From Oligoflexia bacterium (lineage in GTDB: Bacteria; Bdellovibrionota; UBA1018), in assembly GCA_903858195.1 (NCBI GenBank), contig CAIOHW010000202.1, positions 1 through 6,640 on the forward strand: a stretch of 6,640 bases of DNA. Direction: 5' to 3'. A program made the translations under genes and the position numbers. Shown in pieces: positions 1 through 6,507 of the stretch. Numbering within the stretch: position 1 is the first letter of the stretch; each line of letters begins with the position of its first letter. The notes under the pieces are model-generated. The model was not told where the DNA came from. It saw only the letters and a program-made list of their open reading frames with translations, and did not search any database.

Positions 1-396
1 AAACCAGGAGGGCATCGAGGCGGGATAGTTCAGAGGCCCCCAAAGCACGGCTGCAACGATCCCCACTGAAAGCCGAAAGGCACCCGAGCGAGCGGCGATA
101 ATTCCAACCAGCAGAGCTCCGGCCACCCAGCCATGGAACTGACGCAGCTGTCCCACTCCGGACCCAAACACTCCAAACACCCCGGCATGGAGGTAGGACA
201 AAAGTCCGGAGTACATCTCGTCAAAATCTCGGTGAGGTACTTCGCCACGCAATACGCGCTCCGCGCTCTGCCCCAATAGCCCCTCGTCGTGATCAATCCA
301 CCCCGACAAAAAGAAGACGCGGCAGTAAGCAACCAGCGCCAACAGGCCCAGGACCTCAAGAGCCCGCCTCACCGAGATCACGCGCAATGGAAGCAC
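1..396 (-). CDS. Membrane protein, probable GT-C type glycosyltransferase (5' part; runs off the left edge)
   Basis: The minus strand stays open from a TAG at 406-408 to position 1 in a frame with no early ATG, giving about 132 residues from a GTG at 394-396. GTG 379-381, GTG 370-372 and TTG 385-387 are alternative starts; none has a good Shine-Dalgarno. After a short basic N-terminus (R5, R10, R11) comes a hydrophobic segment at about residues 12-30. It is followed by the loop WIDHDEGLLGQSAERVLRGE (33-52), then PHRDFDEMYSG (54-64) and a tract ending FGVFGSG. Further hydrophobic segments lie at about 90-102 and 109-122. A first transmembrane helix followed by a loop with D-x-D-E, then L-x-G-x-x-P-x-R-D-F and a Y-x-x-A helix, is the usual N-terminus of GT-C enzymes of the PMT/ArnT kind (GT39/GT83-like), which move sugars from polyprenyl-phosphate donors outside the cytoplasmic membrane. 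There the loop Asp/Glu is catalytic. The family call is by pattern; substrate is unknown. It lies downstream of the fusA terminator on the same strand. Confidence 0.72.
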   Translation of the reverse strand, partial: MLPLRVISVRRALEVLGLLALVAYCRVFFLSGWIDHDEGLLGQSAERVLRGEVPHRDFDEMYSGLLSYLHAGVFGVFGSGVGQLRQFHGWVAGALLVGIIAARSGAFRLSVGIVAAVLWGPLNYPASMPSWF

Positions 397-417
397 AGAG
401 ACACTCTAAGCCGGGCC

Positions 418-460
418 AAAAAAAAAGCAAAACCCCCCGGAAGCATCGCTTCCGAGGGGT
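418..460 (-). terminator. Rho-independent terminator of fusA
   Basis: Read on the minus strand, a 13-bp stem (arms at 448-460 and 432-444) closes a 3-nt loop (445-447). All 13 positions pair, with one G-U wobble. The stem is followed at once by TTTT, GC and nine T (432 down to 418). It begins 23 nt after the fusA stop codon. The plus strand has no T tract on its 3' side, so it works in one direction only. The strong stem fits an abundant monocistronic transcript. Confidence 0.93.
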
Positions 461-483
461 CTGAACACTCGCATTCCTGCGAA

Positions 484-2589
484 TTACTTCTGTTCCTTCG
501 CCTTGCGCTCCTGATGCTTCTTCACCATTTCTTCCTGCACGTTGCGGGGAACCGGTGAGTACTTCAGGAACTCCATCGTGAACTCGCCCTTGCCCTGGGT
601 GGCGGAGCGCAGGTCGGTGGAGTAGCCGAACATTTCGGTGAGCGGCACTTCGGCTTCGATGATGCAGTAGCCTTCGTTCGTTCCGCTGTTCACGATCATG
701 CCGCGGCGCTGGTTGATCTGGCCCATGACCGAGCCCTGGAACTCTTCCGGAGCCGAGGTCTCAAGCTTCATCATCGGCTCAAGAACCACTGCGCCGGCCT
801 TTTCGTAGGCTTCGCGGAAGCCCATGATGGCGGCGGTACGGAACGAGAGTTCGTCCGAGTCGACGTCATGGTAGGCGCCGTCGTTGATCGTCACGCGAAC
901 GCCAACGATCGGGAATCCGATCAGACGGCCTTCCTTGACGGCTTCCTGGAAGCCCTTGTCACAGGCTGGGATGAAGTTGCGCGGAATCACGCCGCCGACG
1001 ATGTCGTCGACGAACTCGTAATTGACGGCAGCATCCGCCGGCAGCGGCTCAAGGAGACCGGCCACACGGCCGAACTGGCCCTTACCGCCGGACTGCTTCT
1101 TGTGCGTGTAGTTGAACTTGGCCGACTGGGTGATGGTCTCACGGAAGGCGACCTGCGGCTTACCCACCACGCACTCACAGTTGTACTCACGCTTGATGCG
1201 CTCGCAGTAAATCTCAAGGTGGAGCTCGCCCATCCCGCTGATGATGGTCTGTGCGGACTCTTCGTCACGGTGCACGCGGAAGGTGGGGTCTTCCTTCGTG
1301 AACTTGTTGAGCGCCTTGGAGAAGTTGGCCTGGCCGGACTTGTCCTTGGGAGCGATTGCGAGCGAGATCACGGCGTTCGGAACGAACATCGAGGTCATGG
1401 TGTACTTGACCTTGCCGTCCGTGAACGTGTCACCCGAGGCGCAGTCCACGCCGAACATGGCAATAATGTCGCCTGCCTTGGCTTCTTCGATGTCATTCAT
1501 CTCGTCAGCGTGCATCTGCACGAGACGCGGAACCTTGACCTTCCTGTCGTTGACGGCGTTGAAGATCACATCCCCCTTGCGGACGGTGCCGGAGTAGATG
1601 CGCATGTAGGTCAGCTGACCGTAACGGCCTTCGTCGAGCTTGAATGCCAGGGCAACGAGCGGAGCCGAAGGATCGGACTTGAGAACGATCTTCTCTTCGT
1701 TGTTGTTCTGGTCGAGGGCGATGTTCTCGCGCTCGGTCGGATTGGGGAGGTAGTACGTGACAGCGTCGAGGAGCAGCTGCACACCCTTGTTCTTGTAAGC
1801 CGAGCCCATCATCACAGGAGTGAAGTTGAGCGAGAGGGTGGCCTTGCGGATTGCGCCGCGGAGCTGTGGCACGGAGGGGTCCTGGCCCTCGAGGTACATC
1901 ATTCCCACTTCTTCGTCGAACTCGCCGACGGCTGCGATGAGCTCTTCACGAGCCTTCTTGCAGTTTTCGAGGATGTCGGCCGGGATCGCCTCTTCGCGGA
2001 TATTTTCGCCGTTGTCGCCGTCGAAGTAGAAAGCGCGCATGGTGACGAGGTCAACCACGCCCTTGAACTGGTCTTCGGCACCAATCGGGTAGGTGATCAT
2101 GTGAGCGTTGTGCGAGAGCTTGTCGCGAAGCATCTGCATGCCGCGGAACGGGTTTGCACCGGCACGGTCCATCTTATTGATGAAGCAGATGCGGGGAACC
2201 TTGTAGCGCTTCATCTGGCGGTCGACGGTGATCGACTGCGACTGCACGCCTGCGACCGAGCAGAGCACGAGCACGGCGCCGTCCAGCACGCGGAGCGAGC
2301 GCTCGACTTCGATCGTGAAGTCGACGTGTCCGGGAGTGTCGATCAGGTTGATGTTGTAGTCCTTCCACATGCAGAAGGTGGCAGCCGACTGAATCGTGAT
2401 GCCCTTTTCGCGCTCGAGATCCATGAAGTCCATGGTGGCGCCCACCTGGTCCTTGCCCTTCACTTCGTGGATGGCGTGGATTCGCTTGGTGTAGAACAAG
2501 ATGCGTTCAGAAAGGGTGGTCTTGCCCGAATCGATGTGGGCGGAAATACCGATATTTCTGACTTTTTCGAGAGAAACGGGCGCTGCCAT
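484..2589 (-). CDS. fusA: Elongation factor G, spdEFG1/mitochondrial-EFG1-like (701 aa)
   Basis: A translational GTPase that moves tRNA-mRNA through the ribosome after peptide bond formation. All G motifs are intact: P-loop AHIDSGKT (17-24), switch I REKGITI (60-66), DTPGH (84-88), NKMD (138-141) and GSAYKNKG (262-269). Domain II follows at about 310-400, domain III contains ISGMGELHLEIY (450-461), and domain IV has GAYHDVDSDE (571-580), where H574 matches the tip histidine that enters the decoding site (H583 in E. coli). Domain V ends near MFGYSTDLRS (653-662). Length is normal. The start is fixed by an AAGGAG Shine-Dalgarno six bases upstream. The P-loop Ser instead of the bacterial Ala, MWKD-NIN-IDTPGHVDFTIEVER, MKRYKVP, LEIYCERIKREY and HKKQSGGKGQFG all resemble mitochondrial EF-G1 more than E. 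coli FusA. This indicates the spdEFG1 subfamily known from spirochaetes, planctomycetes and deltaproteobacteria. The gene is monocistronic here, with its own promoter and terminator, and not next to rpsL, rpsG or tuf. Confidence 0.97.
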   Translation of the reverse strand: MAAPVSLEKVRNIGISAHIDSGKTTLSERILFYTKRIHAIHEVKGKDQVGATMDFMDLEREKGITIQSAATFCMWKDYNINLIDTPGHVDFTIEVERSLRVLDGAVLVLCSVAGVQSQSITVDRQMKRYKVPRICFINKMDRAGANPFRGMQMLRDKLSHNAHMITYPIGAEDQFKGVVDLVTMRAFYFDGDNGENIREEAIPADILENCKKAREELIAAVGEFDEEVGMMYLEGQDPSVPQLRGAIRKATLSLNFTPVMMGSAYKNKGVQLLLDAVTYYLPNPTERENIALDQNNNEEKIVLKSDPSAPLVALAFKLDEGRYGQLTYMRIYSGTVRKGDVIFNAVNDRKVKVPRLVQMHADEMNDIEEAKAGDIIAMFGVDCASGDTFTDGKVKYTMTSMFVPNAVISLAIAPKDKSGQANFSKALNKFTKEDPTFRVHRDEESAQTIISGMGELHLEIYCERIKREYNCECVVGKPQVAFRETITQSAKFNYTHKKQSGGKGQFGRVAGLLEPLPADAAVNYEFVDDIVGGVIPRNFIPACDKGFQEAVKEGRLIGFPIVGVRVTINDGAYHDVDSDELSFRTAAIMGFREAYEKAGAVVLEPMMKLETSAPEEFQGSVMGQINQRRGMIVNSGTNEGYCIIEAEVPLTEMFGYSTDLRSATQGKGEFTMEFLKYSPVPRNVQEEMVKKHQERKAKEQK

Positions 2590-2595
2590 TGAGGG

Positions 2596-2601
2596 CTCCT
2601 T
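2596..2601 (-). promoter_or_regulatory. Shine-Dalgarno of fusA
   Basis: AAGGAG on the minus strand, six bases before the ATG at 2587-2589. It fixes the start. Its AAGG is also the end of the third (ATG-proximal) unit of the 12-bp repeat in the leader. Confidence 0.85.
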
Positions 2602-2633
2602 GGACGTTACCTTGGGCGTTACCTAAGTCGTTA
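2598..2633. repeat. Three tandem 12-bp repeats in the fusA leader
   Basis: Three adjacent units at 2598-2609, 2610-2621 and 2622-2633 (plus strand) fit CCTWRGDCGTTA. The first two differ at one base; the third differs from the first at three. In the fusA mRNA (minus strand) each unit begins TAACG and ends AGG, and the two nearest the start codon end AAGG. The unit nearest the ATG supplies most of the true Shine-Dalgarno. The repeats sit between the probable promoter and the start codon. The role is unknown: ribosome standby sites, a protein-binding site, or a chance expansion are all possible. Confidence 0.8.
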
Positions 2634-2647
2634 AACGATGCCGCGGT

Positions 2648-2675
2648 ATTAAACGCAGGCAGCAGTCCGAAGCAA
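2648..2675 (-). promoter_or_regulatory. Probable sigma-70-type promoter of fusA
   Basis: On the minus strand a -35-like TTGCTT (2675-2670) is followed after 16 bases by TTTAAT (2653-2648), five of six matches to TATAAT. Just upstream of the -35 lies an AT-rich stretch (about 2679-2695) with A and T tracts placed like an UP element. It also contains a 5-bp inverted repeat, AAAAC (2679-2683) and GTTTT (2690-2694). Transcription would begin near 2641, giving a leader of about 50 nt that contains the 12-bp repeats. Prediction by eye; consensus may differ in this organism. Confidence 0.5.
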
Positions 2676-2714
2676 GCGAAAACTAGACTGTTTTTGGTCC
2701 AGTATTGGCGCTAT

Positions 2715-2719
2715 AGGTG
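2715..2719 (+). promoter_or_regulatory. Possible Shine-Dalgarno of orn
   Basis: AGGTG ends ten bases before the ATG at 2730, a slightly long but usable spacing. The bases just before the ATG are pyrimidine-rich (TTCCTCCCT) and resemble anti-Shine-Dalgarno rather than Shine-Dalgarno. TATAGG at 2712-2717 could instead be a -10 element, which would leave a leader of only a few bases. No good -35 was found for it. Confidence 0.45.
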
Positions 2720-2729
2720 ATTCCTCCCT

Positions 2730-3257
2730 ATGAACAAGAAGCTGCTGTGGGTGGACCTGGAGATGACCGGCCTCGACGACCTAAAGGATTCGATCCTGGA
2801 AGTCGCCGCAATCGTGACCGACGTGGAGCTCAAACCTCTCGAGGAGTACCACCGGGTGGTCTTCCAGACCCCGGAAGTCCTCGAGAACATGAACGATTGG
2901 TGCAAAAAGACCCACGGCGAAAGCGGTCTCACCGCCGCCATCCCCTCGGGCACCCCTCTGGCCCAGGTCGAAAAGGACCTTCTGGCGCTCATCGGCAGGC
3001 ACTTTTCCGAAAAGGAGCGTCCGGTTCTCTGCGGGAACTCCATCGGCAACGACCGTCGCTTCATCGACCGCTGCACTCCGGAGCTCGCAGGCCGCCTGCA
3101 CTACCGAATGATCGACGTGAGCTCCTTCAAAGAGGTATTTCGGGACCGATTCAAGATCGAATTCAAGAAGAAGAACGCCCATCGTGCGGTGGATGACATC
3201 CTCGAGTCCATCCGGGAGCTCGAACACTACCTGAGCTTCGTGAAGATCCCGACATGA
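2730..3257 (+). CDS. orn: Oligoribonuclease (Orn), 3'-5' exoribonuclease
   Basis: Cytosolic DEDDh-family exonuclease that degrades the last short RNAs (2-5 nt), including pGpG from cyclic-di-GMP breakdown, to mononucleotides; an RNA turnover end step needed in many bacteria. The 175-residue product has near-standard length (E. coli Orn is about 181). The metal-binding residues are present: D9 and E11 in LWVDLEMTGLD (6-16), D108 in CGNSIGNDRRFID (101-113), and H151 with D156 in HRAVDDI (151-157). The IDVSSFKE segment (128-135) and the NMNDWCKKTH segment (53-62) are also typical of Orn rather than of other DEDDh nucleases such as DnaQ or RNase T. It is the first gene of a three-gene unit, divergent from fusA across 140 bp. 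Its TGA overlaps the ATG of the next gene (ATGA at 3254-3257). Confidence 0.96.
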   Translation: MNKKLLWVDLEMTGLDDLKDSILEVAAIVTDVELKPLEEYHRVVFQTPEVLENMNDWCKKTHGESGLTAAIPSGTPLAQVEKDLLALIGRHFSEKERPVLCGNSIGNDRRFIDRCTPELAGRLHYRMIDVSSFKEVFRDRFKIEFKKKNAHRAVDDILESIRELEHYLSFVKIPT

Positions 3258-3700
3258 GCCCGAAACGCGAGCGCCCGTCCTTCGATGCGATCTACCTGCA
3301 GCTTGCCCGAGTGCTTGCCGCCCGTTCGACCTGCGAGCGACTTCAAGTGGGTACGGTGATCACGACGACCGATTATCGAAAGGTGCTTGCCGTGGGTTAC
3401 AACGGCAATGCCACCGGCCTGCATAACGGCTGTGACCGCAACGAGCCCGGAAACTGCGGCTGTCTTCATTCCGAAGAAAATGCGGTCATCAACTGCGACG
3501 CCCCACGCGCCACTGAGAAAGTGGTGTTCGTCACCCACCTGCCGTGCATCCAATGCGCCAAGCGGCTGATCAACCTCGGAAACGTTCGTAAAGTGGTCTA
3601 CTCCGAGGAGTACCGACTGCGCGACTCCGTGGCCGTGCTCGAGTCAGTGGGAATCGAAGTCGTTCGGGGCCAGGGCATTTCCGGAGACCTGATGAAATGA
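3254..3700 (+). CDS. dCMP deaminase-like zinc enzyme (ComEB-type cytidine/deoxycytidylate deaminase fold)
   Basis: A 148-residue member of the zinc-dependent cytidine deaminase superfamily. The active-site signature is CLHSEENAV (70-78), with H72 as zinc ligand and E74 as proton shuttle, plus PCIQC (97-101), with C98 and C101 as the other ligands. The N-terminal part, with ARSTCERLQVGTVI (23-36) and GYNGNATG (48-55), matches dCMP deaminases, where this region helps bind nucleotide and, in known enzymes, the dCTP effector. The likely reaction is dCMP to dUMP, feeding thymidylate synthesis; the substrate cannot be fixed from sequence. Between GYNG and the HSE motif is a short Cys-rich loop (C60, C68, C70) instead of the longer insert of many dCMP deaminases. 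The start overlaps the orn stop by 4 bases with only a weak upstream GAAG (3242-3245), so translational coupling to orn is likely. Its own stop overlaps the next start in the same way. Confidence 0.85.
   Translation: MSPKRERPSFDAIYLQLARVLAARSTCERLQVGTVITTTDYRKVLAVGYNGNATGLHNGCDRNEPGNCGCLHSEENAVINCDAPRATEKVVFVTHLPCIQCAKRLINLGNVRKVVYSEEYRLRDSVAVLESVGIEVVRGQGISGDLMK
3683..3686 (+). promoter_or_regulatory. Shine-Dalgarno of the aminopeptidase gene
   Basis: GGAG inside the end of the deaminase gene, ten bases before the ATG at 3697. It supports this start, which also gives a complete lipoprotein signal peptide. Confidence 0.6.
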
Positions 3701-6507
3701 CCCGTCTGCTCTTGCCCTTCATGCCCTTCATGATTTTGGCGGCGGGAGTACTTTCCGGCTGCGCCCACACACCCCTCCCATCCGATTCAGCCGGAGCTCT
3801 CCCGGCCGCCTCTCCCCCTGCCGCGCGGCGTTTTCTCACGATGGAAGAAGCGCGCGACCGCTCGAGGCAGGTCGGACAGGTCCGCTACGTCCTGTTCTTC
3901 GGCGTCGACGGCACGCACGACGACTTTGAGGGACGGGCGGTCATCTCGTTTTACTGGCGCGGTAGAAACGGCGCCGCAAAGCCTCTTTTCATCGACTTTC
4001 ACGGCGGCGCCCTCCAATCGCTCAACATCAACGGTGCGACCCAGTCGGCCGAGACGATCCTGGAAGCTTACGACGGATCCAGGATCGCACTGCCCGAGTC
4101 CCGCCTCGTCCTCGGCACGAACCGCATCGAAGTCGCCTTCACCCATTCCTACTCGAGTAACGGCACGGGACTGCACCGGTTCGTCGATCCCGAGGACAAG
4201 CAGGTCTACCTCTACTCGCAGGCTGAGCCTTTCGACGCCAATCGCATCTTTCCCTGTTTCGACCAGCCCGATCTAAAGGCCACGTACGAGCTCACCGTCG
4301 AGGCGCCCGAGAGCTGGGCGGTCATCTCGAACATGGCCGAGCGCGAGGTCACGACCTTCGACCAGAAGTCGAGCTGGCAGTTTCCACCTTCGCCGCTTTT
4401 CAGCAGCTATCTCTTTGCGCTGCATGCCGGCCCCTATGAGGTCTGGAAGTCCGAGAAGGAAGACATCCCGCTCAGGCTCTATGCACGTGAGTCACTCAGC
4501 AAGCATGTCGATGCACGCTCCTGGTTTGCGATCACACGCGCCGGGCTTGCCTTCTTCGGCGAGCGGTTCGGGATCCCCTATCCCTTCGGGAAGTACGACC
4601 AGGTGATCGTCCCCGAGTTTCCGTCAGGGGCCATGGAGAATATCGGTGCCGTGACCTTCTCGGAAGACTGCGTCTTCCGCTCAAGACCGACGAGCGCGCA
4701 GCTCAAGGGCTGCGCCGACACCATCCTGCATGAGGCGGCCCACATGTGGTTTGGCAACCTCGTCACCATGCGCTGGTGGGACGGTCTCTGGCTGAATGAG
4801 AGCTTTGCGACCCATGCGGCCTCATGGGCGATGGAGCACCTGGCAACTGAAGACCCCGAGGTCAGGCGCCTCTCCTGGGCTGCTTCGGTGCGTGAGTCAT
4901 CCGGCCGCGAACTCATGAACGAAAAGCTCTGGGCGTATTTCGCGGATCGCTCGCGCAATACCCATCCGATCGAGATGGCCGTTCCCGATTCACAGGCTGC
5001 CGAAACCGTTTTCGATGGCATCACCTACGCCAAGGGAGCTGCAGTCCTCAAGCAGCTCGTAGCCCTGCTCGACGAAGAGGATTTCCTCGAGGGCCTCGGC
5101 CGCTATTTCCAGGTCTTTGCCTACCGCTCAGCTACGACTTCACACTTTCTCAAGGCTCTCGAAGAGGCCTCCGGTACCCCGCTCGGTGATTGGCGCAGGC
5201 AGTGGCTCGAGACTCCCGGCATGAACCGGATCGAAGCCGAATGGAGCTGCAACGAAGAGACAGGCCGGCTCGACTCGCTCGCACTCATCCAGGCAGGCCA
5301 GCCCAACAGGCGACACCGCACCCGGGTCGAACTGATGTATGGCGACGGCTCTCCCCGCAGCGAGTCGCACTCTACCGGCCGCACGCGCCGTGGGCTTCCA
5401 CCCCCTCCCAAGACGGAAGACTGGGTGAAGCTTGCCGACGCGCGGACTGAGGTTCGCTCAATGCTGGGCGCACGATGCCCCGACTTCGTCCTTCCGAACT
5501 CGGGCGACCACGACTACGCGCTCATGGGGCTCGACCCGCGATCCAGGTCCTACCTCCGCAAGAACCTCTCGAAGGTCCGATCGCCCATGGTACGTGCGCA
5601 GGTCTGGGCAAGCCTCTGGCACTCCCTGCTCTGGGATGGACTGCCTCCCGCCGAGTTTGCCGATTGGTTCTGGGCCCACGGTGCTACGGAGCGCGACCCG
5701 CAGTTGCTGAAGTCCCTGCTCAGGCGAATGGCTTCGGGTTCCCCTGCGATGCCCTCGCTCGTGCGCTGGACCCCTGATGCGTCAGTGCGCGAAGGCATCC
5801 TCTCGAGGCTCGAGACTCTCGCGCGAAGCTCGCTCCAACGCACGGCAGGGTCTCCTGACGTGCAGCGCGCCTGGTGGGAGCTTGCCCTGCTCTCGACGCG
5901 CGACGCGGCCTGGCTCGAGGCGCTCCTGGACGGCAAGATGAAGATCGTGGGGCTCATGCTCGAGCAGGACCGCAGATGGGAGATCCTTCGCGCCTGGGCG
6001 AGGTTGCCCGGACATGACGCAGCATCGCTGACACTGAGGCTCGAGTCCGAGCTCAAGCGCGACTCTTCGGACGAGGGCCGAAGGCAAGCGCTCGGGATCG
6101 AGGCTTCAGCCGGAAGTCCTGAGGCCAAGGAAGCCGCTTTTGAAAAGGCAAGGACCGCCGGACTCAACTTCGCCCAGCTTGAAGCGCTGGCTTCGGGCTG
6201 GCAAACGCTTGGACAAGAAGGGCTCACCGCAGCCTACGAGGAGCGGTCCCTGGGCGCCCTGCTTGAGCTTTCGACTTCGAAGACCCAAGACGAGGCTGCG
6301 ACTTTCGCTCAGGCCTTTGTTCCCCGGACCTGCACGCCCGAAGGGCTCAGGAAGGTCGAAGCCTTCATGAAGCAATACGCCAAAAGGCTTCCTCCGGCCG
6401 TGACCCGCAGCCTGAATGACTGGCTCGATGAAGAGGAGCGTTGCACCCGGATCAGGGCCCGCGCAGCCTCGGCTCAATCCCTGATCTCAAGCACCACGGG
6501 GCAGTGA
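3697..6507 (+). CDS. pepN: M1-family aminopeptidase N, predicted lipoprotein (936 aa)
   Basis: A zinc aminopeptidase that removes N-terminal residues from peptides. The first 22 residues form a lipoprotein signal peptide: R3, a hydrophobic core (4-19) and lipobox LSGC with lipidation at C22. The +2 residue is Ala, so outer-membrane sorting is expected. A Pro/Ala/Ser-rich linker (about 23-45) leads to the N-terminal beta domain, with RIFPCFDQPDLKATYELTV (183-201). The catalytic domain has the exopeptidase motif GAMEN (311-315), the zinc site HEAAH (345-349) with E368 in WLNES, and the likely catalytic Y444 in ITYAKG. The C-terminal helical half (about 515-936) resembles the Streptomyces/actinobacterial type of PepN (for example PDFVLPNSGDHDYA, 595-608). 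A polar Arg/Pro-rich loop (about 550-575) looks like an insertion. It is the last gene of the orn unit, joined to the deaminase by an ATGA overlap, and its last 34 bp overlap xthA. The symbol denotes the family; E. coli PepN is cytosolic, so the location differs. Confidence 0.93.
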   Translation: MTRLLLPFMPFMILAAGVLSGCAHTPLPSDSAGALPAASPPAARRFLTMEEARDRSRQVGQVRYVLFFGVDGTHDDFEGRAVISFYWRGRNGAAKPLFIDFHGGALQSLNINGATQSAETILEAYDGSRIALPESRLVLGTNRIEVAFTHSYSSNGTGLHRFVDPEDKQVYLYSQAEPFDANRIFPCFDQPDLKATYELTVEAPESWAVISNMAEREVTTFDQKSSWQFPPSPLFSSYLFALHAGPYEVWKSEKEDIPLRLYARESLSKHVDARSWFAITRAGLAFFGERFGIPYPFGKYDQVIVPEFPSGAMENIGAVTFSEDCVFRSRPTSAQLKGCADTILHEAAHMWFGNLVTMRWWDGLWLNESFATHAASWAMEHLATEDPEVRRLSWAASVRESSGRELMNEKLWAYFADRSRNTHPIEMAVPDSQAAETVFDGITYAKGAAVLKQLVALLDEEDFLEGLGRYFQVFAYRSATTSHFLKALEEASGTPLGDWRRQWLETPGMNRIEAEWSCNEETGRLDSLALIQAGQPNRRHRTRVELMYGDGSPRSESHSTGRTRRGLPPPPKTEDWVKLADARTEVRSMLGARCPDFVLPNSGDHDYALMGLDPRSRSYLRKNLSKVRSPMVRAQVWASLWHSLLWDGLPPAEFADWFWAHGATERDPQLLKSLLRRMASGSPAMPSLVRWTPDASVREGILSRLETLARSSLQRTAGSPDVQRAWWELALLSTRDAAWLEALLDGKMKIVGLMLEQDRRWEILRAWARLPGHDAASLTLRLESELKRDSSDEGRRQALGIEASAGSPEAKEAAFEKARTAGLNFAQLEALASGWQTLGQEGLTAAYEERSLGALLELSTSKTQDEAATFAQAFVPRTCTPEGLRKVEAFMKQYAKRLPPAVTRSLNDWLDEEERCTRIRARAASAQSLISSTTGQ

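Noticed and set aside
30..359. Minus-strand ATG frame of 109 codons at the left edge
   Set aside because: Its product is Trp/Cys-rich and looks like nothing. The overlapping minus-strand frame from GTG 394-396 gives a sensible membrane protein.
469..482. 5-bp inverted repeat TCGCA/TGCGA next to the fusA stop codon
   Set aside because: Too short to mean much alone, and the strong terminator at 418-460 already explains termination.
868..2592. Plus-strand open frame of 574 codons opposite fusA
   Set aside because: It mirrors the fusA reading frame through strong codon bias, is unnaturally rich in His, Val, Asp and Leu, matches no family I know, and has no ribosome binding site. The minus-strand EF-G explains the DNA.
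2701..2729. TATAGG at 2712-2717 as the orn promoter -10 element
   Set aside because: No acceptable -35 at the right distance, and it would leave only a few bases of leader and place the candidate Shine-Dalgarno upstream of the transcript. Left as a remark on orn only.
5330..5420. Possible frameshift in pepN at the Arg/Pro-rich stretch
   Set aside because: Recognisable PepN-like sequence resumes in the same frame on both sides (HRTRVELMYGDG before, PDFVLPN after), so an in-frame loop is simpler.
5550..6227. Minus-strand frame of 225 codons inside the aminopeptidase gene
   Set aside because: Ser-rich low-quality product antisense to the helical C-terminal half of PepN, with no signal for translation; a shadow frame.
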